From the NCBI RefSeq assembly GCF_023035675.1, contig NZ_CP073136.1, forward strand, positions 186,001 to 250,000: a stretch of DNA of 64,000 nucleotides. The letters are read 5' to 3'. The number at the start of each line of letters is the position of its first letter. Positions within the stretch are counted from its first letter, which is position 1. Positions 18,059 to 26,817 of this stretch are shown here, piece by piece. The DNA comes from Borrelia hermsii DAH (GTDB taxonomy: Bacteria > Spirochaetota > Spirochaetia > Borreliales > Borreliaceae). The notes under the pieces were generated by a model. The model was given only the letters and a program-made list of their open reading frames with translations. It was not told where the DNA came from and searched no databases. Position numbers and translations under genes: made by a program.

Positions 18059-19030
18059 ATGAAATACATACTAAGATTTTTATTCTCTATAGCTAAGATT
18101 TTAGCTTTTACATTAACATTTGGATTAGTATCGTTAGCCATAATGCAACCACTCTATATTTTAAGAGAAAATGAAATTTCAATTACTACAAGACTTGGTA
18201 AAATTGAAAGAACTGAAAACACGGCAGGACTTAAATATAAAATCCCATTTATTGAAAATGTACAAATATTTCCCAAAAATATACTTAGATGGGATGGAGA
18301 ACCTCAAAGAATTCCAACAGGAGGAGAAGAAAAACAATTAATCTGGATAGATACAACTGCTAGGTGGAAAATTGTAGATGTTAATCAATTCTATACAGCA
18401 ATCAAAACAATGAACCGAGCTTCCACAATAATCAATGCAGCTATTGAGCCTGCGGTTAGAGGTGTTATTGCCAAGTATCCTTTACTTGAAATTATTAGAA
18501 GTTCAAATGATCCAATTCAACGTCTATCTGATGGAATTTTAACACCACAAGACGCTACAGATAATACAACTTACAAGATCACAAAGGGTCGTAAAATAAT
18601 TGAAAATGAAATAATCGAAGTTTCCAATCAAAATACAAAAGACAATGGAATTGAAATTGTCGATGTTCTGATTAGAAAAATAGGTTATGATCCAAGTTTA
18701 ATTGACTCTGTACATAATAGAATGATTTCAGAAAGGCAACAAGTTGCAGAAGAACAAAGAAGTACAGGAATTGCCGAGAAAACAGAAATTCTTGGTAGCA
18801 TTGAGAAAGAAAAGTTAAAGTTATTAAGTGAAGCAAAAGCTGAAGCAGCCAAAATTAAAGCTGAAGGAGACCATGAGGCTGCAAAAATTTATGCAAATGC
18901 CTATAGCAAAAATGTTGAATTTTACAAATTTTGGCAAGCACTAGAGAGTTACAAAGCAACTCTTAAAGACAAACGAAAAATATTCTCAACAGATATGGAT
19001 TTCTTTAAATACTTACATAATAAAAAATAA
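18059..19030 (+). CDS. hflC: HflC-like SPFH/band 7 membrane protein
   Basis: This is the partner of HflK in the FtsH-regulating cage. The 323-residue product has an N-terminal membrane segment at about 10-32, the opening LRENEISITTRLGKIER of the band 7 domain, the KIPFIENV strand, the LIRKIGYDP segment and a long coiled-coil (about 225-285, with EAKAEAAKIKAEGDHEAAKI), as in HflC. The ATG at 18059 uses an AAGGAGG site inside the end of hflK. No protease gene is next to it. A gap of about 400 bp follows. Confidence 0.94.
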   Translation: MKYILRFLFSIAKILAFTLTFGLVSLAIMQPLYILRENEISITTRLGKIERTENTAGLKYKIPFIENVQIFPKNILRWDGEPQRIPTGGEEKQLIWIDTTARWKIVDVNQFYTAIKTMNRASTIINAAIEPAVRGVIAKYPLLEIIRSSNDPIQRLSDGILTPQDATDNTTYKITKGRKIIENEIIEVSNQNTKDNGIEIVDVLIRKIGYDPSLIDSVHNRMISERQQVAEEQRSTGIAEKTEILGSIEKEKLKLLSEAKAEAAKIKAEGDHEAAKIYANAYSKNVEFYKFWQALESYKATLKDKRKIFSTDMDFFKYLHNKK

Positions 19031-19369
19031 AAAAATTAATATGAAAAATTCATTTAAAACAGAATCTTAAATGAATAAATATTTAAAGAACAACGCATTA
19101 AAATGAGCAAAAAGTAAATTACAAAGAATGGGCCAATATTTAATTATATTGTTGAGCCCATTCTAATAAATACTTAAAATAATGATAATTTCATCAATAC
19201 TAAACTCTAGTGAAAAATTGTAAAAGATTGAAATAATTATTACTATAAAAAATCATTCTTTATGCACTTCATTATAATATTCTAAAAACTAAAAACAATA
19301 GTCACTATGCTTAATAAAAGAAAAAACCAATAAAAAATGATTAATGCAAAAAATTACAAATAATTTTTA
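19031..19369. other. Gene-free stretch between hflC and tRNA-Phe
   Basis: No open frame with a credible start is visible in this 339-bp AT-rich region. The only clear structure is the hairpin at 19125-19164, listed separately. The rest consists of short A/T runs. Confidence 0.5.
19125..19164. terminator. Strong hairpin about 95 bp after hflC
   Basis: AGAATGGGC followed by CAATAT pairs with ATATTG and GCCCATTCT, giving a 15-bp stem with a 6-base loop and a 4-base bulge (TTGA) on the right side. This is by far the strongest inverted repeat in the neighbourhood. There is no T-run after it on either strand, so it is not a textbook intrinsic terminator. It may instead be a 3'-end stabiliser of the hflKC mRNA or a regulatory RNA element. 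Confidence 0.55.
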
Positions 19370-19398
19370 TTGACAAAAAACCTTGTTTATGAAAGAAT
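19370..19398 (+). promoter_or_regulatory. Candidate promoter of tRNA-Phe
   Basis: A perfect TTGACA (19370-19375) is followed after 17 bases by AAGAAT (19393-19398), which matches four of six positions. Transcription would start about 35 bases before the mature tRNA. Confidence 0.5.
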
Positions 19399-19440
19399 TA
19401 CTTTTGTTAATAAAAATTACGATCTTAAAAAGAAAACCTA

Positions 19441-19513
19441 GCCACTGTAGCTCAGTTGGTAGAGCATAGGACTGAAAATCCTTGTGTCAGGAGTTCGATT
19501 CTCCTCGGTGGCA
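19441..19513 (+). tRNA. tRNA-Phe (anticodon GAA)
   Basis: The acceptor arm GCCACTG pairs with CGGTGGC (one G-U), the D arm is GCTC/GAGC, the anticodon stem carries the loop CTGAAAA with anticodon GAA, and the T arm contains GTTCGATTC. The discriminator is A. CCA is not encoded. A degenerate copy lies about 110 bp downstream. Confidence 0.97.
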
Positions 19514-19623
19514 ATATAAGTTAAAAAATTTTGTCTATAACAATGCAGCCAAAATTAAAAAGAGAAAAGATAAACTTTAAGTCTCAACTGTTAAGAGGCT
19601 ATATAAAAATTATATAATAAGTA

Positions 19624-19694
19624 TAGCTGCATCTCAATTGGTAAAGCATGGGATAAAATCTTTGTCTCACAAATCCAATTATCTTAGACAACAA
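19624..19694 (+). pseudogene. Decayed tRNA-Phe-like sequence
   Basis: Aligned with the intact tRNA-Phe upstream, about two thirds of positions agree across the whole length, with the D arm (TCTCAATTGGTAAAGCAT against GCTCAGTTGGTAGAGCAT) and the AAAATC part of the anticodon arm best kept. Two bases are missing from the anticodon loop, and the acceptor and T stems no longer pair. Most differences are G to A or C to T, as expected for neutral drift in AT-rich DNA. It is therefore read as a tandem duplicate of tRNA-Phe that lost function. A 9-bp repeat, GTTAAGAGG, flanks it (19590 and 19705). The alignment was done by eye. Confidence 0.65.
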
Positions 19695-19720
19695 TACTTA
19701 AAGCGTTAAGAGGACTCCTA

Positions 19721-21265
19721 ATGATTCTCAAAGAAATAAAAAAAGTAGAAGATTTAACAGAAAAGGATATCATTTTTTCAAAGATTGGAAATTTAGCTAA
19801 GCTCAGTACAAGAGTAAATGAAAAAATAATCGAGCTCTTAAATAAAGGCAATGTTTCACATATCCCAGTAATAAATAATCACGAAAATATTCCACATGAA
19901 AAGCTAATAAATACAGTTAATGAAGAGCTTCTAAACAATGAAATAAATTTTTTAAAAGAAGAACTAATAGAAGCTTTAAAAGATATCTATAAACCATTTT
20001 CAGAAAAAGATAAAATGTTTATAATAGCTGGAAGGAAAACATTAATTAATTTAAATACGCTAATGGAAAGAGAACCTGATCTTATTTACTTCAAGGAAAT
20101 AATTGAGGGCAGTTTCAAGATTTTACCAAAACATAAAATAATATCTATTCAAAAAATATTACTCAAAATATATGATTATTTTAATTTCCAAAAAATTATA
20201 GACAAAGACAATATTAATAACATAAAAACAATACAAAAACTATATCTACACTCAATCAGAAGAGATTATGAATTTTTCAGGGAGCAAGTCAAAACAGAAG
20301 GCGACTCTATATTACTACATGCAATTGATACTACGATTTACTTTTTAATAACTATTGCCCAGTTAAATAAAGAAAGGGCAGCAAAAGATGCTCCACGATC
20401 AACATTAAAATTTTTCATTGACAAATCGAACTACACAGAATTCACAGAATTCTTCTACGATAATGACATAATACTACAAGCTGCACTTGGAGTATTATTA
20501 CACCCAATTGGACTCATGCATACCACAATATTACAAAAATTAAGAGAAAAGATTAGTCTTAAAAACAAAGACACAAAAGAACAATATATGTCTAAAATAG
20601 AGATTTTAGAGAAAAGTATTAATGTTTCTAAAAATCTATTCAGATTAAGAGAGGATATTTCTGCTATTACAAAAATGATAATAAATGGACAAAAAAGCTA
20701 TCTTAACATCAAAAATCGTGCAGAGACAACAACAAAAAAATTTACCCATGAACTCATTAGGATTTTTTGCATAATAGATATTTATGATGAAATGGTTAAT
20801 CCAATAATAATCAAAGAACCCGTTAATCCCCTAGAGGCCATTGAATTTTTAATTAAAAACAGTGAAAAATACTATTGGGCAAAAGACAAACCAGAAGAAT
20901 ATTTAAAAAACAAAAAATTTGACATAGAAATGCTAAAAAATTTTTTAAAAATACTTGCACCATTTGATTGTGGAACAATAGTAGATGCATATACAAAGGA
21001 TTACGAGGGACCTCTATTTAAAGCAGTCGTTATGAAGTACACAACAGGTATTTTGCCTATTGTGTCCATCATAAAACAAAAGGACAGATCCTATAAAATT
21101 GGAGATATACTACTAAACCTTGAATCTAGAGAAATCATCATAAAGGGGCAAAATGGAGACATTAAGAAGAGTCCATTTAAAAACACTGATAAATTTGAAT
21201 TAAGACACAACATTGAAGAACTTAAAAGTGATGAATTTCAACTCTTAACTTCTATGCAAGATTAA
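19721..21265 (+). CDS. Degenerate HD-GYP-like protein, probably catalytically inactive
   Basis: The 514-residue product has an N-terminal region (about 1-60) that resembles the domain found before HD-GYP phosphodiesterases (KIGNLAKLS, then HIPVI). A helical core follows whose landmarks line up with HD domains: LLHAIDTTIYFL for the first His helix, LGVLLHPIGLMH at about 256-267 where the catalytic HD is now HP, and IFCIIDIYDEMVNP at about 348-361 matching the AVADVYDALTS helix. The GYP motif is absent. HD-GYP enzymes degrade cyclic di-GMP; this one has lost the metal ligands, so a binding or scaffold role is more likely. The family link is by eye. ATG at 19721 with AGGA upstream. Confidence 0.7.
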   Translation: MILKEIKKVEDLTEKDIIFSKIGNLAKLSTRVNEKIIELLNKGNVSHIPVINNHENIPHEKLINTVNEELLNNEINFLKEELIEALKDIYKPFSEKDKMFIIAGRKTLINLNTLMEREPDLIYFKEIIEGSFKILPKHKIISIQKILLKIYDYFNFQKIIDKDNINNIKTIQKLYLHSIRRDYEFFREQVKTEGDSILLHAIDTTIYFLITIAQLNKERAAKDAPRSTLKFFIDKSNYTEFTEFFYDNDIILQAALGVLLHPIGLMHTTILQKLREKISLKNKDTKEQYMSKIEILEKSINVSKNLFRLREDISAITKMIINGQKSYLNIKNRAETTTKKFTHELIRIFCIIDIYDEMVNPIIIKEPVNPLEAIEFLIKNSEKYYWAKDKPEEYLKNKKFDIEMLKNFLKILAPFDCGTIVDAYTKDYEGPLFKAVVMKYTTGILPIVSIIKQKDRSYKIGDILLNLESREIIIKGQNGDIKKSPFKNTDKFELRHNIEELKSDEFQLLTSMQD

Positions 21266-21270
21266 TAATC

Positions 21271-21816
21271 CTACACATAGGGACTAACTTTAAAAAAATC
21301 AAGCCTTGAGCCTCCATATTTTCTAGAATCATATTTAGAAAGTCTTAAAATATTGCTGTCCAGATTTTCCCTTGAAGGATAATGAATAATAATTTTTGCA
21401 TCTTTATTTAAACTTTCATTTTCTGAGATTATCTTAAGCAAATTTTCTTTAAAAGAATAACCAAAAGGCGGATCAAGATAAATAAGGTCATAATACAGAT
21501 CCCTTTTTTTAAGAAACAATTCAGCCTTTTTGAAACAAAACTTATAAGGTTCACTTACCACCTCAAAATTCTTAATCAAAACACTTTTAGAAGACTTATT
21601 ATAATCAACAAGATGGGCAAGACTAGCTCCCCTACTTAGAGCCTCAAGGGACATTATTCCCGTACCTGCAAACACATCTAGAAAACTTGATCCTACAATC
21701 TGATTAAAAATAATAGAAAAGAATGCTTCCCTAACAATAGCCATCACAGGACGCACACCACCTATTTTAGGAAAAGCAACCTTCCATCCCTTATACTTAC
21801 CTGCACTTACATGCAT
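21271..21816 (-). CDS. rsmD: 16S rRNA (guanine-966-N2)-methyltransferase RsmD
   Basis: RsmD methylates G966 of 16S rRNA. Family motifs are clear: SAGKYKG at the N-terminus, RPVMAIVREAFFSII, the SAM site FLDVFAGTGIMSLEALSRGA and the catalytic DPPF. The frame can be extended upstream to a TTG at 21843, but RsmD proteins normally start directly before this AGKYKG-type motif, so the ATG at 21816 (MHVSAGKYKG, 181 residues) is chosen. Neither start has a good ribosome-binding site. It is the only minus-strand gene in a plus-strand block and converges on the HD-GYP-like gene with a gap of five bases. Confidence 0.93.
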   Translation of the reverse strand: MHVSAGKYKGWKVAFPKIGGVRPVMAIVREAFFSIIFNQIVGSSFLDVFAGTGIMSLEALSRGASLAHLVDYNKSSKSVLIKNFEVVSEPYKFCFKKAELFLKKRDLYYDLIYLDPPFGYSFKENLLKIISENESLNKDAKIIIHYPSRENLDSNILRLSKYDSRKYGGSRLDFFKVSPYV

Positions 21817-21901
21817 AAGGACAAATTCTAAATCATTTTTCAAAAAAATTAAATATTTATGATTTAAATTTTGATATAATTTTATTTAAGAGAGACAAAA
21901 A

Positions 21902-22735
21902 ATGAAAGGTATTATCTTAGCAGCAGGGTATGGAACAAGATTCTTACCCATTACAAAAACTATTCCAAAGGAAATGCTACCAATTTTAAACAAACCGTCA
22001 ATCGATTACATTATTGAAGAATTTACTAGTTCTGGAATCAAAGAAATACTAATAATAACCTCAAGAAGAAAGGGAGCTTTGGATAATTATTTTGATAGAG
22101 AAATTGAACTTGAGACTGAATTTGCTAAAAAATATAGAGAAGATTTGCTAAAAAAAATTAAACTTAAAGACATTAATATTAGCTTTATAAGGCAAAATGA
22201 AATGATGGGCACAGGTCATGCTTTACTGCAGGTAAAACCCTGGATAGGAACTGAAAGTGTAATAGTTGCATACCCTGATGATTTACATGTTGGATCCCCA
22301 CCCTTAACAGCACAACTAATAGAATTGCATAAAAAAACTGGAAAAAACATATTATCTGTCATTGAAAATCCCAAAGATATCAACAGATACGGAGTAATAG
22401 AATTAAATAAAGACAATATTCATGTCAAAGACATAGTAGAAAAACCAGAAATTGGAAAAGAACCAAGCAATAAAGCATCTATTGGAAGATTCTTATATAC
22501 CCATGAATTTTTCAAATTTTTAGAAGAAGGGTTTAAACTTCATCAAAAAGGAGAATATCATCATATTTATGCTTTAAAAAAACTCATGTCTGAGAACAAA
22601 GTATTATACAAAGAAATAGAAGGAGAAAGACTTGATATAGGTGATATTGGGGGTTATTTAGAAGCAATAATCAAAATTGCAAAACGCAATGATCAATTGC
22701 TACAAATCATCAAAGACTCACTAAGGACTAAATGA
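21902..22735 (+). CDS. galU: UTP--glucose-1-phosphate uridylyltransferase
   Basis: This enzyme makes UDP-glucose from UTP and glucose-1-phosphate, a precursor for glycolipids and other glycosides. The nucleotide-binding signature ILAAGYGTRFLPITKTIPKE is at residues 4-23, followed by QNEMMGTGHALL, the VAYPDDL metal site, VEKPEIGKEPSN and ERLDIGDIGGYLEA. The length of 277 residues is normal. The ATG at 21902 follows AAGAGAG. Its last bases overlap the next gene (ATGA). Also called gtaB in Borrelia. Confidence 0.96.
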   Translation: MKGIILAAGYGTRFLPITKTIPKEMLPILNKPSIDYIIEEFTSSGIKEILIITSRRKGALDNYFDREIELETEFAKKYREDLLKKIKLKDINISFIRQNEMMGTGHALLQVKPWIGTESVIVAYPDDLHVGSPPLTAQLIELHKKTGKNILSVIENPKDINRYGVIELNKDNIHVKDIVEKPEIGKEPSNKASIGRFLYTHEFFKFLEEGFKLHQKGEYHHIYALKKLMSENKVLYKEIEGERLDIGDIGGYLEAIIKIAKRNDQLLQIIKDSLRTK

Positions 22736-24444
22736 ATATATCAACAAAATGCCAAGAGTTTTATGATGCTCTTAGCATATTAAAAAAATACATACATATA
22801 AACATAGAAGAAAAAATTTTAAGATACAGCATTTTATCAAAACTATACAAACTCAACGAAGAAGCAATTAAAGATCTTATCAAAATAAGTCAAGATTATG
22901 AACTTAAAAAAAATAAAATAAATATCACACTTGAAGAATATTATTATGAGGAAACACAGGATCAAAAAATAAAGAACTGGATCCTAGCAATAATTAGGGA
23001 AAAAAATTTATTACAAATAAAGAAAGAAACAAATCTTATTAGCAAAAGACCTGGAATAACATATAAATTAAACTCTACCAACTTTCTAAAAATAATTGAA
23101 ATGCAAAATAACAGCAAATACACACAAGAAAAAAAAGAATTATATAAACAATTAATATTAAATTTCTCTAGTAACTTAAAAATAGCAAATCTAGAACCAA
23201 CAATAGATATACTAATAGCCGTAAAACATAGGAACAAGGAAAAAATTAGATACATAATAAAATACAATCAATCATTTCAAAGATTATTTAAATCAAGCTT
23301 AAGAAAAAAACAAAGTAGAGTAATCAAGCTAAAAAAATTACTTATTTTAATCTACTGGCCAGTAGGGTGTCTATCCAAATCACTTTTCAATAAAATTTTA
23401 ACAAAAAACTATAGATACATAATAGACGAAGTTTTAACCTTAAAGTACGACGAGATTTTAAAATACTTACAAACAATCAAAACTTTAAGTCTTAATGAAA
23501 TCTTTTACAAAGGATCAAATAAAAATTCTAATTTTAATTACTTTTTCAGTGAATTTACAAAATATACCCCAAACGATTTTCAAAATACTTTAAAAACTTA
23601 TTTATTTTCACTTGAAAAAACCGCAATAAAACAATACCTAGAATGGTTTTTTAAAGACAAAGTACCAAATAAATGGAAAGATTTTATATTTGCAATTGAA
23701 TATATTAAAACACATAAACTGCTAAACCTAAATGCAAATATAGAAAATATGATCATAGCAAAATTTAAAGCAGAAGATTTCTTTGTATCTTTTGAAAAGA
23801 TGAATTTCAACCCATATGAAAGTTCAAAAATATTTCAAAATAAATACATAAAAAAAATATTTCTACAAAATGTAATAAATTACATAAAAAACAATACGAC
23901 AAAAATAGATACATACGGATGGATTGCATTTTACATCTATGCGGACAAAGATACTAAAACAAAATTCTCAAAAGATATAAAAAACTTTTTTAAGAGCAAA
24001 AATTTTGAAATTCAAAATCAAATATTTGTATATTTCCTATCCTTTTATCCAAATATTGATAAAAAACATTTTGAATTCATATCAGAAATAATGATACACC
24101 TTGATGAAGATAAAATCACAATACCTCAAGAAATAATAAAAATGCAAAAAACAAGTTCTAACAGGTTAAATTATCGTAAATCATACATTTTCATCCAATC
24201 ATTAATTTTAAGAACAAGGGTATTTAAGATATTACATAAAAATATTAAACTAGAACTGCTATTTAAATTAGAAGAATTTAAAACTGAAAAACTACTACCT
24301 GCCATATGTTATATTATTTGTTATTACAAACCAGATGCACTCAAAGAAGAACAAACAATCTCACCCAAACAAAAAGAAGAAATAATAAAATTCATTACAC
24401 TTTTCACTAAAGAACAAAATAAATTTGATTTTAAAACACTATGA
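22732..24444 (+). CDS. Unknown 570-residue protein downstream of galU
   Basis: The product is rich in Lys, Ile, Asn and Phe and is predicted to be almost wholly helical, without a signal peptide or convincing membrane segment. I recognise no motif or family; repeated helical pairs could form an alpha-solenoid, but this is a guess. It is translationally coupled to galU by an ATGA overlap and precedes the repeat-containing TPR gene by about 50 bp. By order it corresponds to BB0208 of B31 (recalled), so it is probably conserved in the genus. Confidence 0.75.
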   Translation: MNISTKCQEFYDALSILKKYIHINIEEKILRYSILSKLYKLNEEAIKDLIKISQDYELKKNKINITLEEYYYEETQDQKIKNWILAIIREKNLLQIKKETNLISKRPGITYKLNSTNFLKIIEMQNNSKYTQEKKELYKQLILNFSSNLKIANLEPTIDILIAVKHRNKEKIRYIIKYNQSFQRLFKSSLRKKQSRVIKLKKLLILIYWPVGCLSKSLFNKILTKNYRYIIDEVLTLKYDEILKYLQTIKTLSLNEIFYKGSNKNSNFNYFFSEFTKYTPNDFQNTLKTYLFSLEKTAIKQYLEWFFKDKVPNKWKDFIFAIEYIKTHKLLNLNANIENMIIAKFKAEDFFVSFEKMNFNPYESSKIFQNKYIKKIFLQNVINYIKNNTTKIDTYGWIAFYIYADKDTKTKFSKDIKNFFKSKNFEIQNQIFVYFLSFYPNIDKKHFEFISEIMIHLDEDKITIPQEIIKMQKTSSNRLNYRKSYIFIQSLILRTRVFKILHKNIKLELLFKLEEFKTEKLLPAICYIICYYKPDALKEEQTISPKQKEEIIKFITLFTKEQNKFDFKTL

Positions 24445-24493
24445 AATATAGAAATATTTGCTTGAAAGTAATAAAATAGTACTTATAAAAGAT

Positions 24494-26817
24494 ATGAAGA
24501 AATGTTTATTATCGCTTAAAAATTTGATCATCTTGCTTATTTTACTACTTAATGCAAATTTGGCATACTCTCAAAGATTAATTAAAATTGGACAAGAAGA
24601 GATAAAAAATAAAAATTATCTACAAGCAATAAAAATCCTCAGTGAAGCTATTCAAAAATACCCAAAAGTACAAAACGGATATTATTTTTTAGCAATAGCT
24701 TATAGAGAAAATAATCAACTAACAGAAGCAGAGGGGGCTCTGCTTGATGGAATTGCAATAGGAGGGGATATTGATTACAAGTTATATTTTGAACTGGGAA
24801 ACATAATGTTTAAACGAGGTGAAGGTTATTATAATCTAGCAATCAAATATTATTCCAATTCAGTTAAAAATATGCCCAATTATGACAAAGCACTTCTTAA
24901 CAGAGCAAATTCTTATGTTGAACAAGGAAAAATTAATTTTAAGGAAAAAGATTATAAAAATGCATGGGATTCATACAGTATGGCAATCCATGATTATTCG
25001 CAATTTATTACACTAAGATATGAAAGTGAAAAAAAAAATTCTATTCTCCACATGATTGATCTTTTAAGAAATAAAAAAGCCGCTCTTGAAAAACTTGACA
25101 AAAGTCTCAAAAACAGAAGTGAACACATTGCCATAGGACAGCAACAAGATCATGGAAACAAAGAACCGCAAATAAATAAAAAAGAGCCTACGGGTAAAGA
25201 CAAGCCTGCAGATAAAGAACCGCAAATAAATAAAAAAGAGCCTACGGGTAAAGACAAGCCTGCAGATAAAGAACCGCAAATAAATAAAAAAGAGCCTACG
25301 GGTAAAGACAAGCCTGCAGATAAAGAACCGCAAATAAATAAAAAAGAGCCTACGGGTAAAGACAAGCCTGCAGATAAAGAACCGCAAATAAATAAAAAAG
25401 AGTCTACGGGTAAAGACAAGCCTGCAGATAAAGAACCGCAAATAAATAAAAAAAGAGCCTACGGGTAAAGACAAGCCTGCAGATAAAGAACCGCAAATAA
25501 ATAAAAAAGAGCCTACGGGTAAAGACAAGCCTGCAGATAAAGAACCGCAAATAAATAAAAAAGAGCCTACGGGTAAAGACAAGCCTGCAGATAAAGAACC
25601 GCAAATAAATAAAAAAGAGCCTACGGGTAAAGACAAGCCTGCAGATAAAGAACCGCAAATAAATAAAAAAGAGTCTACGGGTAAAGACAAGCCTGCAGAT
25701 AAAGAACCGCAAATAAATAAAAAAAGAGCCTACGGGTAAAGACAAGCCTGCAGATAAAGAACCGCAAATAAATAAAAAAGAGCCTACGGGTAAAGACAAG
25801 CCTGCAGATAAAGAACCGCAAATAAATAAAAAAGAGTCTACGGGTAAAGACAAGCCTGCAGATAAAGAACCGCAAATAAATAAAAAAGAGCCTACGGGTA
25901 AAGACAAGCCTGCAGATAAAGAACCGCAAATAAATAAAAAAGAGCCTACGGGTAAAGACAAGCCTGCAGATAAAGAACCGCAAATAAATAAAAAAGAGCC
26001 TACGGGTAAAGACAAGCCTGCAGATAAAGAACCGCAAATAAATAAAAAAGAGCCTACGGGTAAAGACAAGCCTGCAGATAAAGAATCACAAATAAATAAA
26101 AAAGAGCCTACGGGTAAAGACAAGCCCGCAGATAAAGAACCGCAAATAAATAAAAAAGAGCCTACGGGTAAAAACAAGCCTGCAGATAAAGAACCGCAAA
26201 TAAATAAAAAAGAGCCTACGGGTAAAAACAAGCCCGCAGATAAAGAACCGCAAATAAATAAAAAAGAGCCTACGGGTAAAAACAAGCCTGCAGATAAAGA
26301 ACCGCAAATAAATAAAAAAGAGCCTACGGGTAAAGACAAGCCTGCAGATAAAGAACCGCAAATAAATAAAAAAGAGCCTACGGGTAAAAACAAGCCTGCA
26401 GATAAAGAACCGCAAATAAATAAAAAAGAGCCTACGGGTAAAAACAAGCCTGCAGATAAAGAACCGCAAATAAATAAAAAAGAGCCTACGGGTAAAGACA
26501 AGCCTGCAGATAAAGAACCGCAAATAAATAAAAAAGAGCCTACGGGTAAAGACAAGCCTGCAGATAAAGAACCGCAAATAAATAAAAAAGAGCCTACGGG
26601 TAAAGACAAGCCTGCAGATAAAGAACCGCAAATAAATAAAAAAGAGCCTACGGGTAAAGACAAGCCTGCAGATAAAGAACCGCAAATAAATAAAAAAGAG
26701 CCTACGGGTAAAAACAAGCCTGCAGATAAAGACAAATTTAAAGATAATTTAAAAACAGATTCTTTAATTGAATTAGACAAAATTAATTGGCAAGAGGAGT
26801 TAAATATAGATGAATAA
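24494..26817 (+). pseudogene. Secreted TPR protein with a long 18-residue repeat region, interrupted by two frameshifts
   Basis: The gene starts at the ATG at 24494 (an upstream TTG at 24458 is unlikely) with a signal peptide of about 26 residues ending AYS, followed by three or four TPR units to about residue 190 and then 29 tandem copies of KEPQINKKEPTGKDKPAD-type repeats (25160-26727). An extra A in an A-run (seven instead of six) at about 25447-25453 puts the frame onto a TAA at 25466, giving a 324-residue product. A second identical extra A occurs at about 25719-25725. Ignoring both, the frame runs through all repeats into a unique 29-residue tail and stops at 26817, overlapping the lmp1 start; the intact protein would have about 773 residues. 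It may be a pseudogene, be switchable, or reflect assembly error. Confidence 0.8.
25160..26727 (+). repeat. 29 tandem copies of a 54-bp coding repeat
   Basis: Twenty-seven units are exactly 54 bp and two (starting 25430 and 25701) are 55 bp because of an extra A. Each encodes 18 residues that are Lys- and Pro-rich and surely disordered. Units differ at few sites: Pro or Ser at one codon (Ser in units 5, 10 and 13), Asp or Asn after TGK (Asn in units 19-21, 23, 24 and 29), one GAATCA variant in unit 18, and CCC for CCT in units 18 and 20. Such near-identity means recent expansion and contraction. There are no unique spacers, so it is not a CRISPR array. Confidence 0.97.

Noticed and set aside
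25160-26727. CRISPR array
   Set aside because: Units are directly adjacent with no unique spacers, they encode protein in frame, and no cas genes are in the window.
25064-26780. Very long minus-strand open frames (up to 458 codons) across the repeat array
   Set aside because: The unit length is a multiple of three and the antisense of one unit has no stop in any frame, so any such array is open on the reverse strand. The predicted peptides (SLPVGSFLFICG repeats) have no start signals and the plus strand has the signal peptide and TPR gene.
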